Shown here one piece after another: positions 8,501-17,477 of a stretch of DNA of 64,000 nucleotides. The notes under the pieces were generated by a model. It was not told where the DNA came from. It did no database searches and saw nothing but the letters and a program-made list of their open reading frames with translations. A program made the translations under genes and the position numbers. Source of the DNA: Kuenenia sp039794105 (lineage in GTDB: Bacteria > Planctomycetota > Brocadiia > Brocadiales > Brocadiaceae); contig NZ_JBDIWA010000010.1 of NCBI RefSeq assembly GCF_039794105.1, forward strand, positions 1 to 64,000, read 5' to 3'. Numbering within the stretch: the stretch's first letter is position 1; every line of letters begins with the position of its first letter.

Positions 8501-10827
8501 GTTTCTTTTTTAACAAGAATAGCCCCTAACGGACAACACCTTTCAAATCCTTCCTCAACATCCCACGTACTTGTTTTCTCCGGAACAAGGCGTGCCTTAT
8601 CATTTATAAGAACAATTGCTTCACCGGCTCTTACTGCGCAAATTCCGCAGCCAACACATTTATTTTTGTCGATATTTACAGAGATAGCCGCACCATTTTT
8701 CTTTAAGATTACGTGATCGGCATACTGGCGGGCGTCTTGTTCCTCAAAAGAAACAAGGTTTCCTGGCAGATGTTTTTTTATTTGCTGCCTGCCATCCCTT
8801 TCGCGCAGAAATATTGACCTGCCACATTGCCCGCAGGTATGCAGTTCCTGTAATTTTTTCAGGTAGTCCATGACTGTTTGAACGACGGTGGCGTGGCTCC
8901 ATGTTAAGGGGGAGACAGACATCGGCTCTCCGGTAAAAGGGTTAATTTGTTCTGCAAGCACGCCGGAAGGCAATGCGCGTGAAACAACCCATTTTAAATA
9001 GTATATTGCCCTATCAAGGTCTTTTACGGATCTTGTAATTGCAATATAATACTGCGCCAGCCACATAGTGCAAATAATCCAGGGGTTCCCGGGAATTGAG
9101 TCATCATTGCCGGCACGCTGATAATAATCCCTTTCGTATCGGGCAATTCCTCCTATTTCTGTCTTTACCCACAAGACTTCTTCAATTGCCTTCATAGTGT
9201 TTTGTATTCTGATATCATCCGGAGGGTAGGCGCCAAAGGCAAACAGTCCATAAAGACTCGCATCAATAGTTTCGTCTATTTCAAATCCACCTTCTTTTTT
9301 CGGAACGACCATTCTTAAAAACCGGTTAAGCTTTTCGCTATAAAGGTATTGATCCATCGCTTTTTTAATTTTTTCAGCAGTCTGCCGGTATAGTTTTGTC
9401 TTTTCCGTGTAATTGAATATTTCTGAGAGCCTGGACGCGGCCATCAGGCCTCCATATACGGTAGCTACGGTAAACGATAAAATACCGCGTCTTTCTTCCC
9501 AAAGATCATACGAAGGGAGGGGCAATCCCGTTTCATCATCTCTGTAGCTTACAAGAAAATCTGCGGCCTTTTCAATAAACGAATGGTATAGCGGGCGTAT
9601 TACATCGATTTTCCGATACATGTCATAATATTGGCCAATCGCCCAGAGAAGAAGGGCTGTTTCGTCTTCCTGGATAGGCACATGTATTTCTTCTCCTCTT
9701 ACCCAGGGATGCCACGAACTGCCGAATGAACCGTCAGGGTTGTATTTGTGCAATAAAAAGCCGTCTTCGACCATAACACTTGCACAAAAGTTGTATGGTG
9801 CAACCACGTTCGTGCAAAAATCAAAAAACTTTCTGCAGACAGTGGTATAGCCAGCGCTCATGAGCGCATGGGCAACCAAAGCGCCATCCCTTGGCCACAT
9901 ATAACTATAGGTATCTTTTGCGTATTGACGGATATCCGAATCATTTGCAGCAATAATTGCTCCGCCGTTGTCGATCTGTGTTTTAAGCACCAACAAACTG
10001 CGTTTAAAGAGATTAATTACTTCCGCAGGAAGGTTCCCATAGTTAAATTCCTCCTTATTGACCCAATGTTTCCAGTAGCTTGCAGTACGGTCGAGTATGG
10101 CTTGCGGCTTTTCGCTTAAAAGAATATTGTTTAACGAATTTACTTCGGCATACGTACAGCCAGCGGCAATCCAATAGTATGCAACCGATTCTCCCATAGG
10201 AGGGATTTTCAGGGAAATGCCTATTGTCGAATCCACCGATCCTTGTGCAATGGGATTGCCGCCCAAAATGCCGTCTTCCGCATCACGCCAGGTGCCTTCC
10301 GCCCCCTGGTGCCGTTTTATTCCGGTAGCATATTCACGCACCCCCCATACGTCTCCGGCTGAACAGTTGATTAAAAAGTAACGGGGACCCTTATAATGAA
10401 TGAGGCAGTTTTGTTTTGCGTCGTAAAAAACCGTATCGCCGATTTCATTTTCCATAACACTCAGATCCTGATGGAAAAAAAGGCGTACTTCTCTTTCTGT
10501 TGGGGCGGAGTTTTTAATTATCATTTTCCGCAAATAAATATTTTTCTCAAAATCAACTACATCGTTACACATGAGTTGAAGGCGCAGTTTTTCATGGTGG
10601 AGGAACACAGAGGTCACCAACGTTTCGTCAAGATACCCTAAAGAAATATTCCATTCTTTGGAATTAATCCACGAAAAACCTTCCTGCGTCCATAGCCCAA
10701 ACCGGCATGGATAACCCCTGGTATGGTTTTCCTTTCCAACATAAGGGAAGTAAAAATCCCGAACCGAATAGCTTGAATCAAAGGTCACCAATAATGATCC
10801 GTTTCCAACGGGAATATCTCTGGGCAT
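8497..10827 (-). CDS. GH15 family glycoside hydrolase fused to a C-terminal ferredoxin-like domain
   Basis: A 776-residue protein. Residues about 1-670 form a GH15 glucoamylase/trehalase-type enzyme: an N-terminal beta domain, then an alpha/alpha barrel with YMWPRDG, WHPWVRG, a candidate general-acid Glu in DLWEERRG and a candidate base Glu in LAEQINPFTG. The family releases glucose from alpha-glucans such as glycogen. GH15 proteins normally end here; this one adds about 100 residues with a CGQC pair and then a 4Fe-4S-like binding pattern CVGCGIC with a late Cys in CCPLGA. No signal peptide, so it is cytoplasmic. It heads the signalling operon. The AAAAGG before the ATG at 10827 is a fair ribosome site. 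The role of an iron-sulfur cluster on a glycosidase is unknown to me. Confidence 0.85.
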   Translation of the reverse strand: MPRDIPVGNGSLLVTFDSSYSVRDFYFPYVGKENHTRGYPCRFGLWTQEGFSWINSKEWNISLGYLDETLVTSVFLHHEKLRLQLMCNDVVDFEKNIYLRKMIIKNSAPTEREVRLFFHQDLSVMENEIGDTVFYDAKQNCLIHYKGPRYFLINCSAGDVWGVREYATGIKRHQGAEGTWRDAEDGILGGNPIAQGSVDSTIGISLKIPPMGESVAYYWIAAGCTYAEVNSLNNILLSEKPQAILDRTASYWKHWVNKEEFNYGNLPAEVINLFKRSLLVLKTQIDNGGAIIAANDSDIRQYAKDTYSYMWPRDGALVAHALMSAGYTTVCRKFFDFCTNVVAPYNFCASVMVEDGFLLHKYNPDGSFGSSWHPWVRGEEIHVPIQEDETALLLWAIGQYYDMYRKIDVIRPLYHSFIEKAADFLVSYRDDETGLPLPSYDLWEERRGILSFTVATVYGGLMAASRLSEIFNYTEKTKLYRQTAEKIKKAMDQYLYSEKLNRFLRMVVPKKEGGFEIDETIDASLYGLFAFGAYPPDDIRIQNTMKAIEEVLWVKTEIGGIARYERDYYQRAGNDDSIPGNPWIICTMWLAQYYIAITRSVKDLDRAIYYLKWVVSRALPSGVLAEQINPFTGEPMSVSPLTWSHATVVQTVMDYLKKLQELHTCGQCGRSIFLRERDGRQQIKKHLPGNLVSFEEQDARQYADHVILKKNGAAISVNIDKNKCVGCGICAVRAGEAIVLINDKARLVPEKTSTWDVEEGFERCCPLGAILVKKET

Positions 10828-10907
10828 AGTTGCAAACCTTTTAACTTTAGTGTAATAGCCGAAGGCAAAGAATCATTTTGCTCTTTGCCGGAAAAGACCG
10901 AAAATAC

Positions 10908-11093
10908 GTAACACTTTAGCCTTTTGAAAAATTCCAATACTAGCGATGTTTGCCACCCGATGTAGGGACGACGGGTGATGGGAGACGGACGATGGACGAG
11001 AAACGAGAGACGAAGTATGTCCATCGTCTCTCGTCCTTCATACTTCGTCCGTCGTCTATCGCTCTTACGTTTTTCAAAAAACTAAAGTGTTAC
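10908..11093. mobile_element. MITE-like element, copy B, both ends intact
   Basis: Bounded by inverted ends: GTAACACTTTAG plus a T-rich GAAAAA stretch on the left, and TTTTTCAAAAAACTAAAG then TGTTAC on the right. The centre lacks the usual GCTTCGCCCCTAC core. It holds heptamer-like units (GGACGAT, GGACGAG, AAACGAG, AGACGAA) that pair with a complementary set further right, so the whole element can fold on itself. It fills the gap between the glycosidase and rubrerythrin-like genes. No coding capacity. Confidence 0.7.
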
Positions 11094-11100
11094 AATTATT

Positions 11101-11592
11101 TTATATTTCCCAGGGGATATCCTCGTCTGAAAAAAAGAATTCCTCTCCGGCGAGCATATCAAGCTCGGTCAAAGATTGATCTGCATGCATTTGTTCCGCG
11201 CTGGCAAGGGTTTCAAATAATCTTTTTTCTTCCGGTGTTTTGGCGGTAAAAGCAGCATTTTTGTAAAATTGGTATGCCTTATTTTCCGCCTTCGCAATAA
11301 GCCTTACAACATCAATGAGAGCTGCATTATCGTCATGTTTTTGTATATCAAGTGTATTTTCGGGTAAACTGATACTTTCAGGATCAAATGTTTTTCCATA
11401 GGCATCTTCGTACCAGGAAATAAGTATTTCTTCATGTTCCTGTTCTGCGTCAGCCATTAGCTTTAAACGCTTTTTGGCGTCTTCATTTCGTATTTGTTCC
11501 CGCATTTTCAAATAAAACTTTTTCGATCTGTTTTCCTGCACAATTGCAGTTTCGAGTATTTTTTTCAATGCGTCGCTTTTCTCATTTACCAT
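11101..11592 (-). CDS. Rubrerythrin-like ferritin-fold protein
   Basis: A 163-residue all-helical protein with the two-repeat diiron ferritin-like pattern. Helix 1 has Glu20 in VQENRSKKFY and helix 2 has Glu50 and His53 (AEQEHEE). The second half repeats this with AKAENKAYQFY and SAEQMHADQ. There is no C-terminal rubredoxin CxxC domain, so it is a rubrerythrin-fold protein without its own electron-transfer module. The family generally handles peroxide or iron. It is a single gene flanked on both sides by MITE-like copies. The 3' end lies 7 nt from copy B. Confidence 0.8.
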   Translation of the reverse strand: MVNEKSDALKKILETAIVQENRSKKFYLKMREQIRNEDAKKRLKLMADAEQEHEEILISWYEDAYGKTFDPESISLPENTLDIQKHDDNAALIDVVRLIAKAENKAYQFYKNAAFTAKTPEEKRLFETLASAEQMHADQSLTELDMLAGEEFFFSDEDIPWEI

Positions 11593-11640
11593 TTTTCCCT
11601 CAAAATACAGCGTAAATTTGCCAGGAGATCAAATACAATT

Positions 11641-11781
11641 GTAACAATTTGGTTTTTTGAAAAAGTAGGGGCGAGGCATTTGCCCGTTTGGGTATAACTG
11701 CATTTATAGCAAATGCTTCGTCCCTACACTATGCGGCAAACATCGCTATTAATGGTTTTTTTCAAAAAATTAAGGTGTTGC
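11641..11781. mobile_element. MITE-like element, copy C
   Basis: Starts GTAACAATTTGG plus TTTTTTGAAAAA and ends with TTTTTCAAAAAATTAAGG then TGTTGC, an inverted pair. The interior contains GTAGGGGCGAGGCATTTGC and, inverted, GCAAATGCTTCGTCCCTAC, so a second hairpin is nested within the first. No coding capacity. Confidence 0.7.
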
Positions 11782-12120
11782 TAACAATTAATTTTAATTG
11801 TTAGAAGTATACCATTTTAATGGATTTTTTTAAAAGATGAATTTTTTGAGAAAAAAAATGCCCGTTAACAATAAAAAAGAAACGAAATGGCTAATGCTGT
11901 AAAGTCCATGACCAGTATGGGAAGCTAATTCCGGGGACACTTTACTTTAATCCTGCAAAATAAAATCCAGAACGTCTGAAGCGCCTTTTTTGTCAAAAAG
12001 TGCCCAAGTGATTAATTATGGTAATCGCGGAAGTGGATGTGATATGGTCACTATTTTTCAGGGAATTTATTTGGAATGCTAAACGAATACTTCTTTTCGG
12101 ATTTCGTGCTTGTTTAAATA

Positions 12121-12152
12121 CTCGTTCCCAAGCTGGAGCGCCTGGGAACGAG
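12121..12152. repeat. REP-like perfect hairpin (CTCGTTCCCA / TGGGAACGAG)
   Basis: Ten-base-pair perfect stem with a 12-nt loop. Sequences beginning CTCGTTCCCA around a CTGGAGC loop are common dispersed hairpins in several bacterial phyla. It lies 10 nt beyond the rpmA stop and might also slow exonuclease or aid termination, but no T-run follows the stem. Confidence 0.6.
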
Positions 12153-12161
12153 ACAGACTAT

Positions 12162-12410
12162 TTAATTACTTGCAGGATATACACTTATACGGCGTCTCGT
12201 GTCAAATTTTACCACGCCTTCTATCATGGAAAAAATCGTATAATCTCTCCCAAGTCCCACATTTTTGCCTGGCCTGAATTTAGTGCCGCATTGACGAACT
12301 ATGATTGCGCCGGTTGTCACGGATTGGCCGCCAAATTTTTTAATGCCTCTCATTTGGGGGTTGCTGTCTCTTCCATTCCTTGAGGAACCTTGTCCTTTTT
12401 TATGTGCCAT
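12162..12410 (-). CDS. rpmA: 50S ribosomal protein L27
   Basis: An 82-residue protein starting MAHKKGQGSSRNGRDSN, the near-invariant L27 N-terminus that reaches toward the peptidyl-transferase centre. It also has the conserved GGQ, IIVRQ, GTK and GKNVGLGRD segments. Normal length. It follows rplU by 132 nt in the standard rplU-rpmA order. The N-terminus begins directly with MAHKKG, so no processed extension of the Firmicutes type is present. AGGAG-like bases precede the ATG. Confidence 0.97.
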   Translation of the reverse strand: MAHKKGQGSSRNGRDSNPQMRGIKKFGGQSVTTGAIIVRQCGTKFRPGKNVGLGRDYTIFSMIEGVVKFDTRRRISVYPASN

Positions 12411-12542
12411 TTTTTTCTCCTCTTAAATTAACCATACGGCAGATACGGACAAACATGTTGTCCGCGCCACCCTGAAAAACTGCGTTTATACAAAATGTAC
12501 TTCCCGTGTATTAAAATAGTATCTGCACTATTTCCTGAATTG

Positions 12543-12857
12543 CTACCCGGCAATTATCTCTTTTACTTTGATTTTTGTGTATTTTTCACGATGTCCGCGT
12601 TTTCTCATAGACGCTTTTCTCCTTCGAAACTTTATCGTCACGCATTTTTTATCTTTTATTACACCTTTTACCTCCGCAACGACCTTTGCATTTGCAGCGC
12701 TGCCAAATGTTGCATTTCCGGATTCATCGGAATAAACCAGCACATTGTCAAACTCCAGATCATCTCCAACTTTGGCGTCCGCCTTTAAATCAATACAAAA
12801 CTGTTCTCCGGTTCTCACCTTATATTGTTTGCCCCTGTCGTTTATAATAGCATACAT
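12543..12857 (-). CDS. rplU: 50S ribosomal protein L21
   Basis: A 104-residue protein with the L21 pattern: MYAIINDRGKQYKV at the N-terminus, a GDDLEFDNVL middle, and the C-terminal RNA-binding signature KFRRRKASMRKRGHRE followed by TKIKV. Normal family length. It lies between rng (41 nt upstream) and rpmA. A leader 5' of rplU that could bind L21-dependent regulators is not obvious. Confidence 0.97.
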   Translation of the reverse strand: MYAIINDRGKQYKVRTGEQFCIDLKADAKVGDDLEFDNVLVYSDESGNATFGSAANAKVVAEVKGVIKDKKCVTIKFRRRKASMRKRGHREKYTKIKVKEIIAG

Positions 12858-12898
12858 CTCTCTATTTCTCCTCCTTGTCTTAAAAACTAAATTAAAAA

Positions 12899-14428
12899 TT
12901 ATACGGTAACGGGTTCACCCTTATTATCAAAATAACGAATATCTATTTTGCCATATTCATTTGCTGTATCGGTAAAAATAACTATTTTTTTGTTATACGC
13001 ATCTTCAATCTCCGCCATTTGTTTTCTTTTCTGATTCTGTAAATAATTGACTACGTCGTTATTTGAAGTTATTTCAATCCTGACGACTTGCGGTAAATGT
13101 AAAGCAAATTTTACATCTCTCATGATATTTAAACACAGAGATTCTACTGTTTTTGCGTAACCTGTTCCGCAGCAAAATTTACATTCTTCAAACAAAACGT
13201 CTCTCAGGCTTGGCCGGATTCTCTGCCTGGTGATTTCAATTGTACCAAATTTTGACATTTTCAGCATCTTTGTTCTTGCCCGATGTCTCTTCAACGAATC
13301 CGCAATTGCCTTCTCAACCGCCTGGATATGTTTTTCATCCCGCATATCTATAAAATCGATAACAATTACTCCCCCTAAATCCCGCAGTCTTATTTGGCGT
13401 GCAATTTCTTTTGCCGCAATCATATTCGTCCTGAACGCCGTCTCTTCGGGATCGCATTTCCCTTTATATTTACCGCTATTCACATCAATCGCAACTAATG
13501 CTTCTGTCTGTTCAAGAACGATTGATCCGCCATGCAGCAGCGGAATTTTTCGTGAGTTTATTTCTTCAATGGCATTTTCAATTCCAAAATTATGAAATAA
13601 TGGCTTCTCTTTGTTGTAGAATTTAAGCTGTTTTTCATATTTAGGCATTATTATTCGCAGAAACTCTCTTGTTCTTTTAAAAACAGATTCTGAATCTACG
13701 ATGATTTCGTTTATGTCCTGGCTAAATATATCACGAATTACGCGAATCACCAAGTCGCTTTCCTGATAAATTACGCCTGGTGCGTCAATCTCTTTCGACT
13801 TTTTACAGATATTCTTCCAAAGCTTCAACAGATAATGAAAATCTTTCTGTAGTTCTCTCTTTGTTTGTTGCACACCGGCGGTTCGAACGATAAAACCAAT
13901 ATTCTTCGGGGGATTTAAGCTTTCAAGGATTTTCTTTAACCTTTGCCTCTCTTCTTCCTCGGTTATTTTCTTGGAAACGCCGTAACGCTTTACTTCCGGC
14001 ATTAAAACCAGATATCTGCCCGGCAAACTTATATAGGTGGTCAAACTGGGTCCCTTTGTCCCAAGGCTTTCCTTTGTTACCTGAACCAGTATCTCTTTCC
14101 CTTGTTGCAAAACATCGCGTATCCGATGGTGTCTTACAGGGGGGAGATCCGCTTCTTCTCCCTGATTCTTTCCTTCTGACGGGACCAACACATCGGAAGC
14201 GTGGAGAAATCCGTTTTTTTTGAGTCCTATATCAACAAATGCCGCTTCCAGGTTTGGTTCTATATTAACCACTCTTCCTTTGTAAATATTCCCTGCAATC
14301 TGCTCACGGGAGCTTCTTTCAATATACAATTCCTCAAGAATGTTGTTTTCCAATATAGCGATACGACACTCTTCAGGTTCAATCGCATTTATAAGCATCC
14401 TTGTTTTCGTTTTCGTTATTTTTTCCAT
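12899..14428 (-). CDS. rng: Ribonuclease G/E family endoribonuclease
   Basis: A 509-residue RNase G-type protein without the long C-terminal scaffold of RNase E. An N-terminal S1-like domain (about 35-125) has GNIYKGRV and AAFVDIGLKKNGFLH. The catalytic DNase-like domain has VAIDVNSG and VIDFIDM with the metal-binding Asp residues. The Zn-link has CKFCCGTG (CxxC). It processes rRNA and mRNA 5' ends in the cytoplasm. The start lies 3 nt after the DUF2344 stop, and rplU follows, the widely conserved order rng-rplU-rpmA. Confidence 0.95.
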   Translation of the reverse strand: MEKITKTKTRMLINAIEPEECRIAILENNILEELYIERSSREQIAGNIYKGRVVNIEPNLEAAFVDIGLKKNGFLHASDVLVPSEGKNQGEEADLPPVRHHRIRDVLQQGKEILVQVTKESLGTKGPSLTTYISLPGRYLVLMPEVKRYGVSKKITEEEERQRLKKILESLNPPKNIGFIVRTAGVQQTKRELQKDFHYLLKLWKNICKKSKEIDAPGVIYQESDLVIRVIRDIFSQDINEIIVDSESVFKRTREFLRIIMPKYEKQLKFYNKEKPLFHNFGIENAIEEINSRKIPLLHGGSIVLEQTEALVAIDVNSGKYKGKCDPEETAFRTNMIAAKEIARQIRLRDLGGVIVIDFIDMRDEKHIQAVEKAIADSLKRHRARTKMLKMSKFGTIEITRQRIRPSLRDVLFEECKFCCGTGYAKTVESLCLNIMRDVKFALHLPQVVRIEITSNNDVVNYLQNQKRKQMAEIEDAYNKKIVIFTDTANEYGKIDIRYFDNKGEPVTV

Positions 14429-14431
14429 TCT

Positions 14432-15064
14432 TTATACAGAAGAGATATTCACTTCCGTCCTGATAATTTCGAAAAGCTCGTTATTTATATCGACCCCAAG
14501 GGCGCTTACTACTTCTTCAGGCCTCGGCATCCCATCCGGCGTCAATCGGAAAGTTAAAAACAGGGCGTCATTCTCCCTCCCGATTTTTTGAACAGAAGCT
14601 CTGATTTCTACGGATTTTTGCCCCTCTTTTTTCATGCGTTTTATTATAATAGAATGTTCGGTCAAGAAATCTTCAATTTTTAAGGTTTGCAGAATATCTT
14701 TATTTTTAAAAATAATCTTATATGTCACATTATCAACAGCGCCTCTTTCCGATAGTGGTATCTGCCTGGCGGAAACAATGCGAATCCCTTCCGGCAATTG
14801 CCTGCGAAACCGTTCCGCCACTAAATCAAGCGGTTCGTGATGGAGCAACTCCAATTCCAAAATTTCATCTTCTCCGCTCATACCAACACCAAGCGCTAAC
14901 GGCATAGATATTTTTGGGTGTGGATTAAAACCTTTGGACATTGCGATGGGGATATTTGCCCTTCGTATTATCCGTTCAATGGTTCTCATCAAATCATTAT
15001 GGGAAATAAACCGGATATCCCCTGATTTGGAAAAACGAATGCGTATTTTTTCTACTATGGCCAC
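14432..15064 (-). CDS. DUF2344 (TIGR03936) radical-SAM-linked protein
   Basis: A 210-residue protein starting KIRIRFSKSGDIRFISH, with ISMPLALGVGMSGEDE and LTPDGMPRPEEVVSAL, all typical of the TIGR03936 family. This family is usually fused or adjacent to a B12-binding radical SAM protein and to rng. Here the radical SAM partner is not adjacent: the upstream neighbour is the HPr-EI fusion, 60 nt away. Molecular function is not established; linkage to rng suggests RNA or ribosome maturation. Confidence 0.88.
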   Translation of the reverse strand: MAIVEKIRIRFSKSGDIRFISHNDLMRTIERIIRRANIPIAMSKGFNPHPKISMPLALGVGMSGEDEILELELLHHEPLDLVAERFRRQLPEGIRIVSARQIPLSERGAVDNVTYKIIFKNKDILQTLKIEDFLTEHSIIIKRMKKEGQKSVEIRASVQKIGRENDALFLTFRLTPDGMPRPEEVVSALGVDINNELFEIIRTEVNISSV

Positions 15065-15123
15065 TTATCCTTCATAAAACAGTAATGTAAAAAAAAACAA
15101 CTTTACCATAAAGATATACACTC

Positions 15124-17160
15124 TTAATATACTTCCGGTAAAATTTTTCTTACAAAATTATTAAGATATTTTTTGGTTTTTTCAGGATTGTCAAACTTAA
15201 AAATAGTTTCTGCAACGTCCCTGGCTTCTTCAAAAGAAACAGACCGGATAATCTTTTTCATCTCGGGGATGATTGTTGCCGGAGCGACGCTAAACTCTTT
15301 CAGACCAAGCCCTACAAGGGGAATCGTATATTCCAGTTCCCCTCCCATTTCGCCGCAAATTCCAACAGGAATATCATTTTCATGTGCAGCTTTTATCGCA
15401 AATTTCAAAAACCTTAAAATCGCCGGATGTACAGGACAATATAAATATGCCACCCGTTCGTTGTTTCTATCAACAGCCAAAGAATATTGGATAAGATCGT
15501 TCGTGCCTATGCTAAAAAAATCGCATTCTTTTGCCAACATGTCTGAAATCATAACAGAAGAAGGGACTTCCAGCATCGTTCCCATTTTAACGTTTTTATC
15601 AAAGGGAATGTTTTCTTTCTCCAGTGCTTCCATCGTCTCATACACCATCTGTTTTGCCCGCCTCAGTTCCTGGATGGAAGAAATTAATGGAAACAATATT
15701 TTCACCTCTCCCAGAGCAGAGGCCCTCAACAAGGCTCTAAGCTGTATTTTGAATATGGAAGGGTTTTCAAAACAATAACGTATAGAACGACACCCAAGGA
15801 AAGGATTTCCCTCTTTTCTATGCTCCAGGTATGGCAGCTTATCTGCGCCTAAATCAAGTGTTCTTATGATAACAGGTCTTCCCTTTAATTCCTGAACAAC
15901 AGTAGTGTATGCCTCCAAATGCTGCTCTTCTGTCGGAGGCGTTGGAGAATTCAAATAGAGAAACTCCGTTCTGTAAAGACCTATCCCCTCCGCACCGTAG
16001 TTTAAATTTACACCTATTTCCCGTGGAAATTCAATATTGCCATAAATGGAAATATGCCTTCCGTCCGCCGTGGTAGAAGGTTGGTCTTTTAGTTCTATCG
16101 CCAGTTTTTTCTCAAAAACATCGATACTCTTTACCTTACTTTGGTACGTTGCTAACGTCTCGTCGTCCGGCCTGACAATTACCAATCCCCGGTTTCCGTC
16201 TACAATTACGATATCACCTCCAAAAACATCCGAGGTAACCGTGCCAAGCCCTACCACTGCAGGAATCCCCAATGCACGCGCAACGATTGCCGTATGAGAA
16301 GTACGCCCGCCGCCATCGGTGGCAAAACCCTTCACTTTTTGAGGATCAAGCATGGCCGTTTGGGAAGGGGTAAGGTCGTGCGCCACTAAAACTACTTCTT
16401 CCTCAAGATTTTTAAGTTCTTCCCTCTTTTCACCCAACAAATTTCTTAAAAGACGGCGCTCAACATCAAAGATATCTGTTACCCTTTCCGCCAGGTATGA
16501 ATCTTTAATATCCTGAAATTTCCTGATATATACACGCAAGGCGAGAGAAACTGCAAATTCAGGCGTAAAGTTGGTTTTCCGTATTCGTTTTATAATTTCA
16601 TCTTTCAACCGTGCATCCTGCAAAACCATTCTGTGGGTGCCGAAAATGGACCCTATTTCAGAACCTAAATTCTCGGAAACCTTCTTTTCCAAATCCTCTA
16701 TTTCTTTTTTAGAGGCGTCGATCGCTTTTTCGAGTCTGCAGACCTCATCTTCAACTGCATCATTTTTTATAACGTGGCGTGGTATCCGGAAGCCTTCGCT
16801 CTCAAACAAAAAAGCCTGCCGGATCACAACACCCGGTGAAACGGCAATGCCTTTTCGGATTTCCATGAATTCTTCTTCAAACTTGCTCTTCACCAGTTCT
16901 TCCAGAGCGTCCAGTGCTTCTGCACAATCCACCCCTTTAGCACTTATTAATAACTCCGTGCCATTTTCCGCACCAAGCGTTAAAAGCTCAATGATGCTTT
17001 TGCCATCAATATTTTTACCCTTTGCTTCCACGCGAATCTCAGAAGTATATTTATTGGCAATTTCAGAAAATTTGGTTGCAGGCCGCGCGTGCAGACCATT
17101 TGAATTCCATATCTTCACTTTCCGTTCAGATATTTTGGAGTTTACAAAGAAAAAATCCAT
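15124..17160 (-). CDS. ptsI: HPr-Enzyme I fusion, phosphoenolpyruvate-protein phosphotransferase
   Basis: A 678-residue fusion. Residues about 12-95 form HPr with phospho-acceptor His24 (GLHARPA) and the regulatory Ser54 region (GKSIIELL). Residues about 98-678 form Enzyme I with active His289 (GGRTSHTA), the PEP-binding TIM barrel (EFLYL, GICGEMGGE with its Cys) and normal C-terminus. It moves phosphate from PEP to EI to HPr within one chain. No EIIB or EIIC gene is in the window; the only acceptor nearby is EIIA-Ntr at 17478-17948. I infer a regulatory rather than sugar-transport PTS. The HPr Ser could be a target of HPr kinase, if one exists elsewhere. Confidence 0.93.
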   Translation of the reverse strand: MDFFFVNSKISERKVKIWNSNGLHARPATKFSEIANKYTSEIRVEAKGKNIDGKSIIELLTLGAENGTELLISAKGVDCAEALDALEELVKSKFEEEFMEIRKGIAVSPGVVIRQAFLFESEGFRIPRHVIKNDAVEDEVCRLEKAIDASKKEIEDLEKKVSENLGSEIGSIFGTHRMVLQDARLKDEIIKRIRKTNFTPEFAVSLALRVYIRKFQDIKDSYLAERVTDIFDVERRLLRNLLGEKREELKNLEEEVVLVAHDLTPSQTAMLDPQKVKGFATDGGGRTSHTAIVARALGIPAVVGLGTVTSDVFGGDIVIVDGNRGLVIVRPDDETLATYQSKVKSIDVFEKKLAIELKDQPSTTADGRHISIYGNIEFPREIGVNLNYGAEGIGLYRTEFLYLNSPTPPTEEQHLEAYTTVVQELKGRPVIIRTLDLGADKLPYLEHRKEGNPFLGCRSIRYCFENPSIFKIQLRALLRASALGEVKILFPLISSIQELRRAKQMVYETMEALEKENIPFDKNVKMGTMLEVPSSVMISDMLAKECDFFSIGTNDLIQYSLAVDRNNERVAYLYCPVHPAILRFLKFAIKAAHENDIPVGICGEMGGELEYTIPLVGLGLKEFSVAPATIIPEMKKIIRSVSFEEARDVAETIFKFDNPEKTKKYLNNFVRKILPEVY

Positions 17161-17318
17161 TATACGTTTCTCTACAAAACTACAATAAAATACTGTATAT
17201 AATAAATAGTATAGTATGGTAAGGCTTGAAAAACTGGAGAATAAAAAACTTTCACCCTTGCGTTAGCTTGTCCGTCGCTATGCAAAAAATTAGTCCGTCA
17301 GCCGTTCTCTGTAATAAC

Positions 17319-17443
17319 TTATCAGCAATTTCTTTGCATTTTTTGGCAAAATATTTAATGGTCCCTTATGCCGTCAGCAATCTAAAGTCGGCAGTCGGTG
17401 GTGGGCCAATGACCAATGACTGTTTGGTTCTGGTTATGCCAGC
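17319..17443. repeat. Left arm of the inverted pair boxing ptsN-hpf (second repeat family)
   Basis: Begins TTATCAGCAATTTCTTTGC, contains GCAATCTAAAGTCGGCAGTC and ends in TTTGGTTCTGGTTATGCC. Its reverse complement, with a different middle, is at 18438-18590. Related copies lie at 24050-24182, 25335-25440, 29627-29716, 39435-39536 and 51776-51880. No coding capacity. Bases 17161-17318, between this arm and the HPr-EI start, show nothing further. Confidence 0.8.
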
Positions 17444-17477
17444 TTGGGTATTGAGGAATAAAAGCACCTCGCCGATG

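Larger units (their letters stand above)
11593..12161. other. 569-bp intergenic region: MITE copy C, shared block and REP-like hairpin
   Basis: No gene seen. From left to right it holds the MITE-like copy C; an AT-rich stretch; CCGGGGACACTTTACTTT near 11931; a block around 11961-12022 (containing ACGTCTGAAG, a run of T and CAAAAAGT) that recurs at about 21222-21273; and a perfect hairpin at 12121-12152. Confidence 0.7.
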
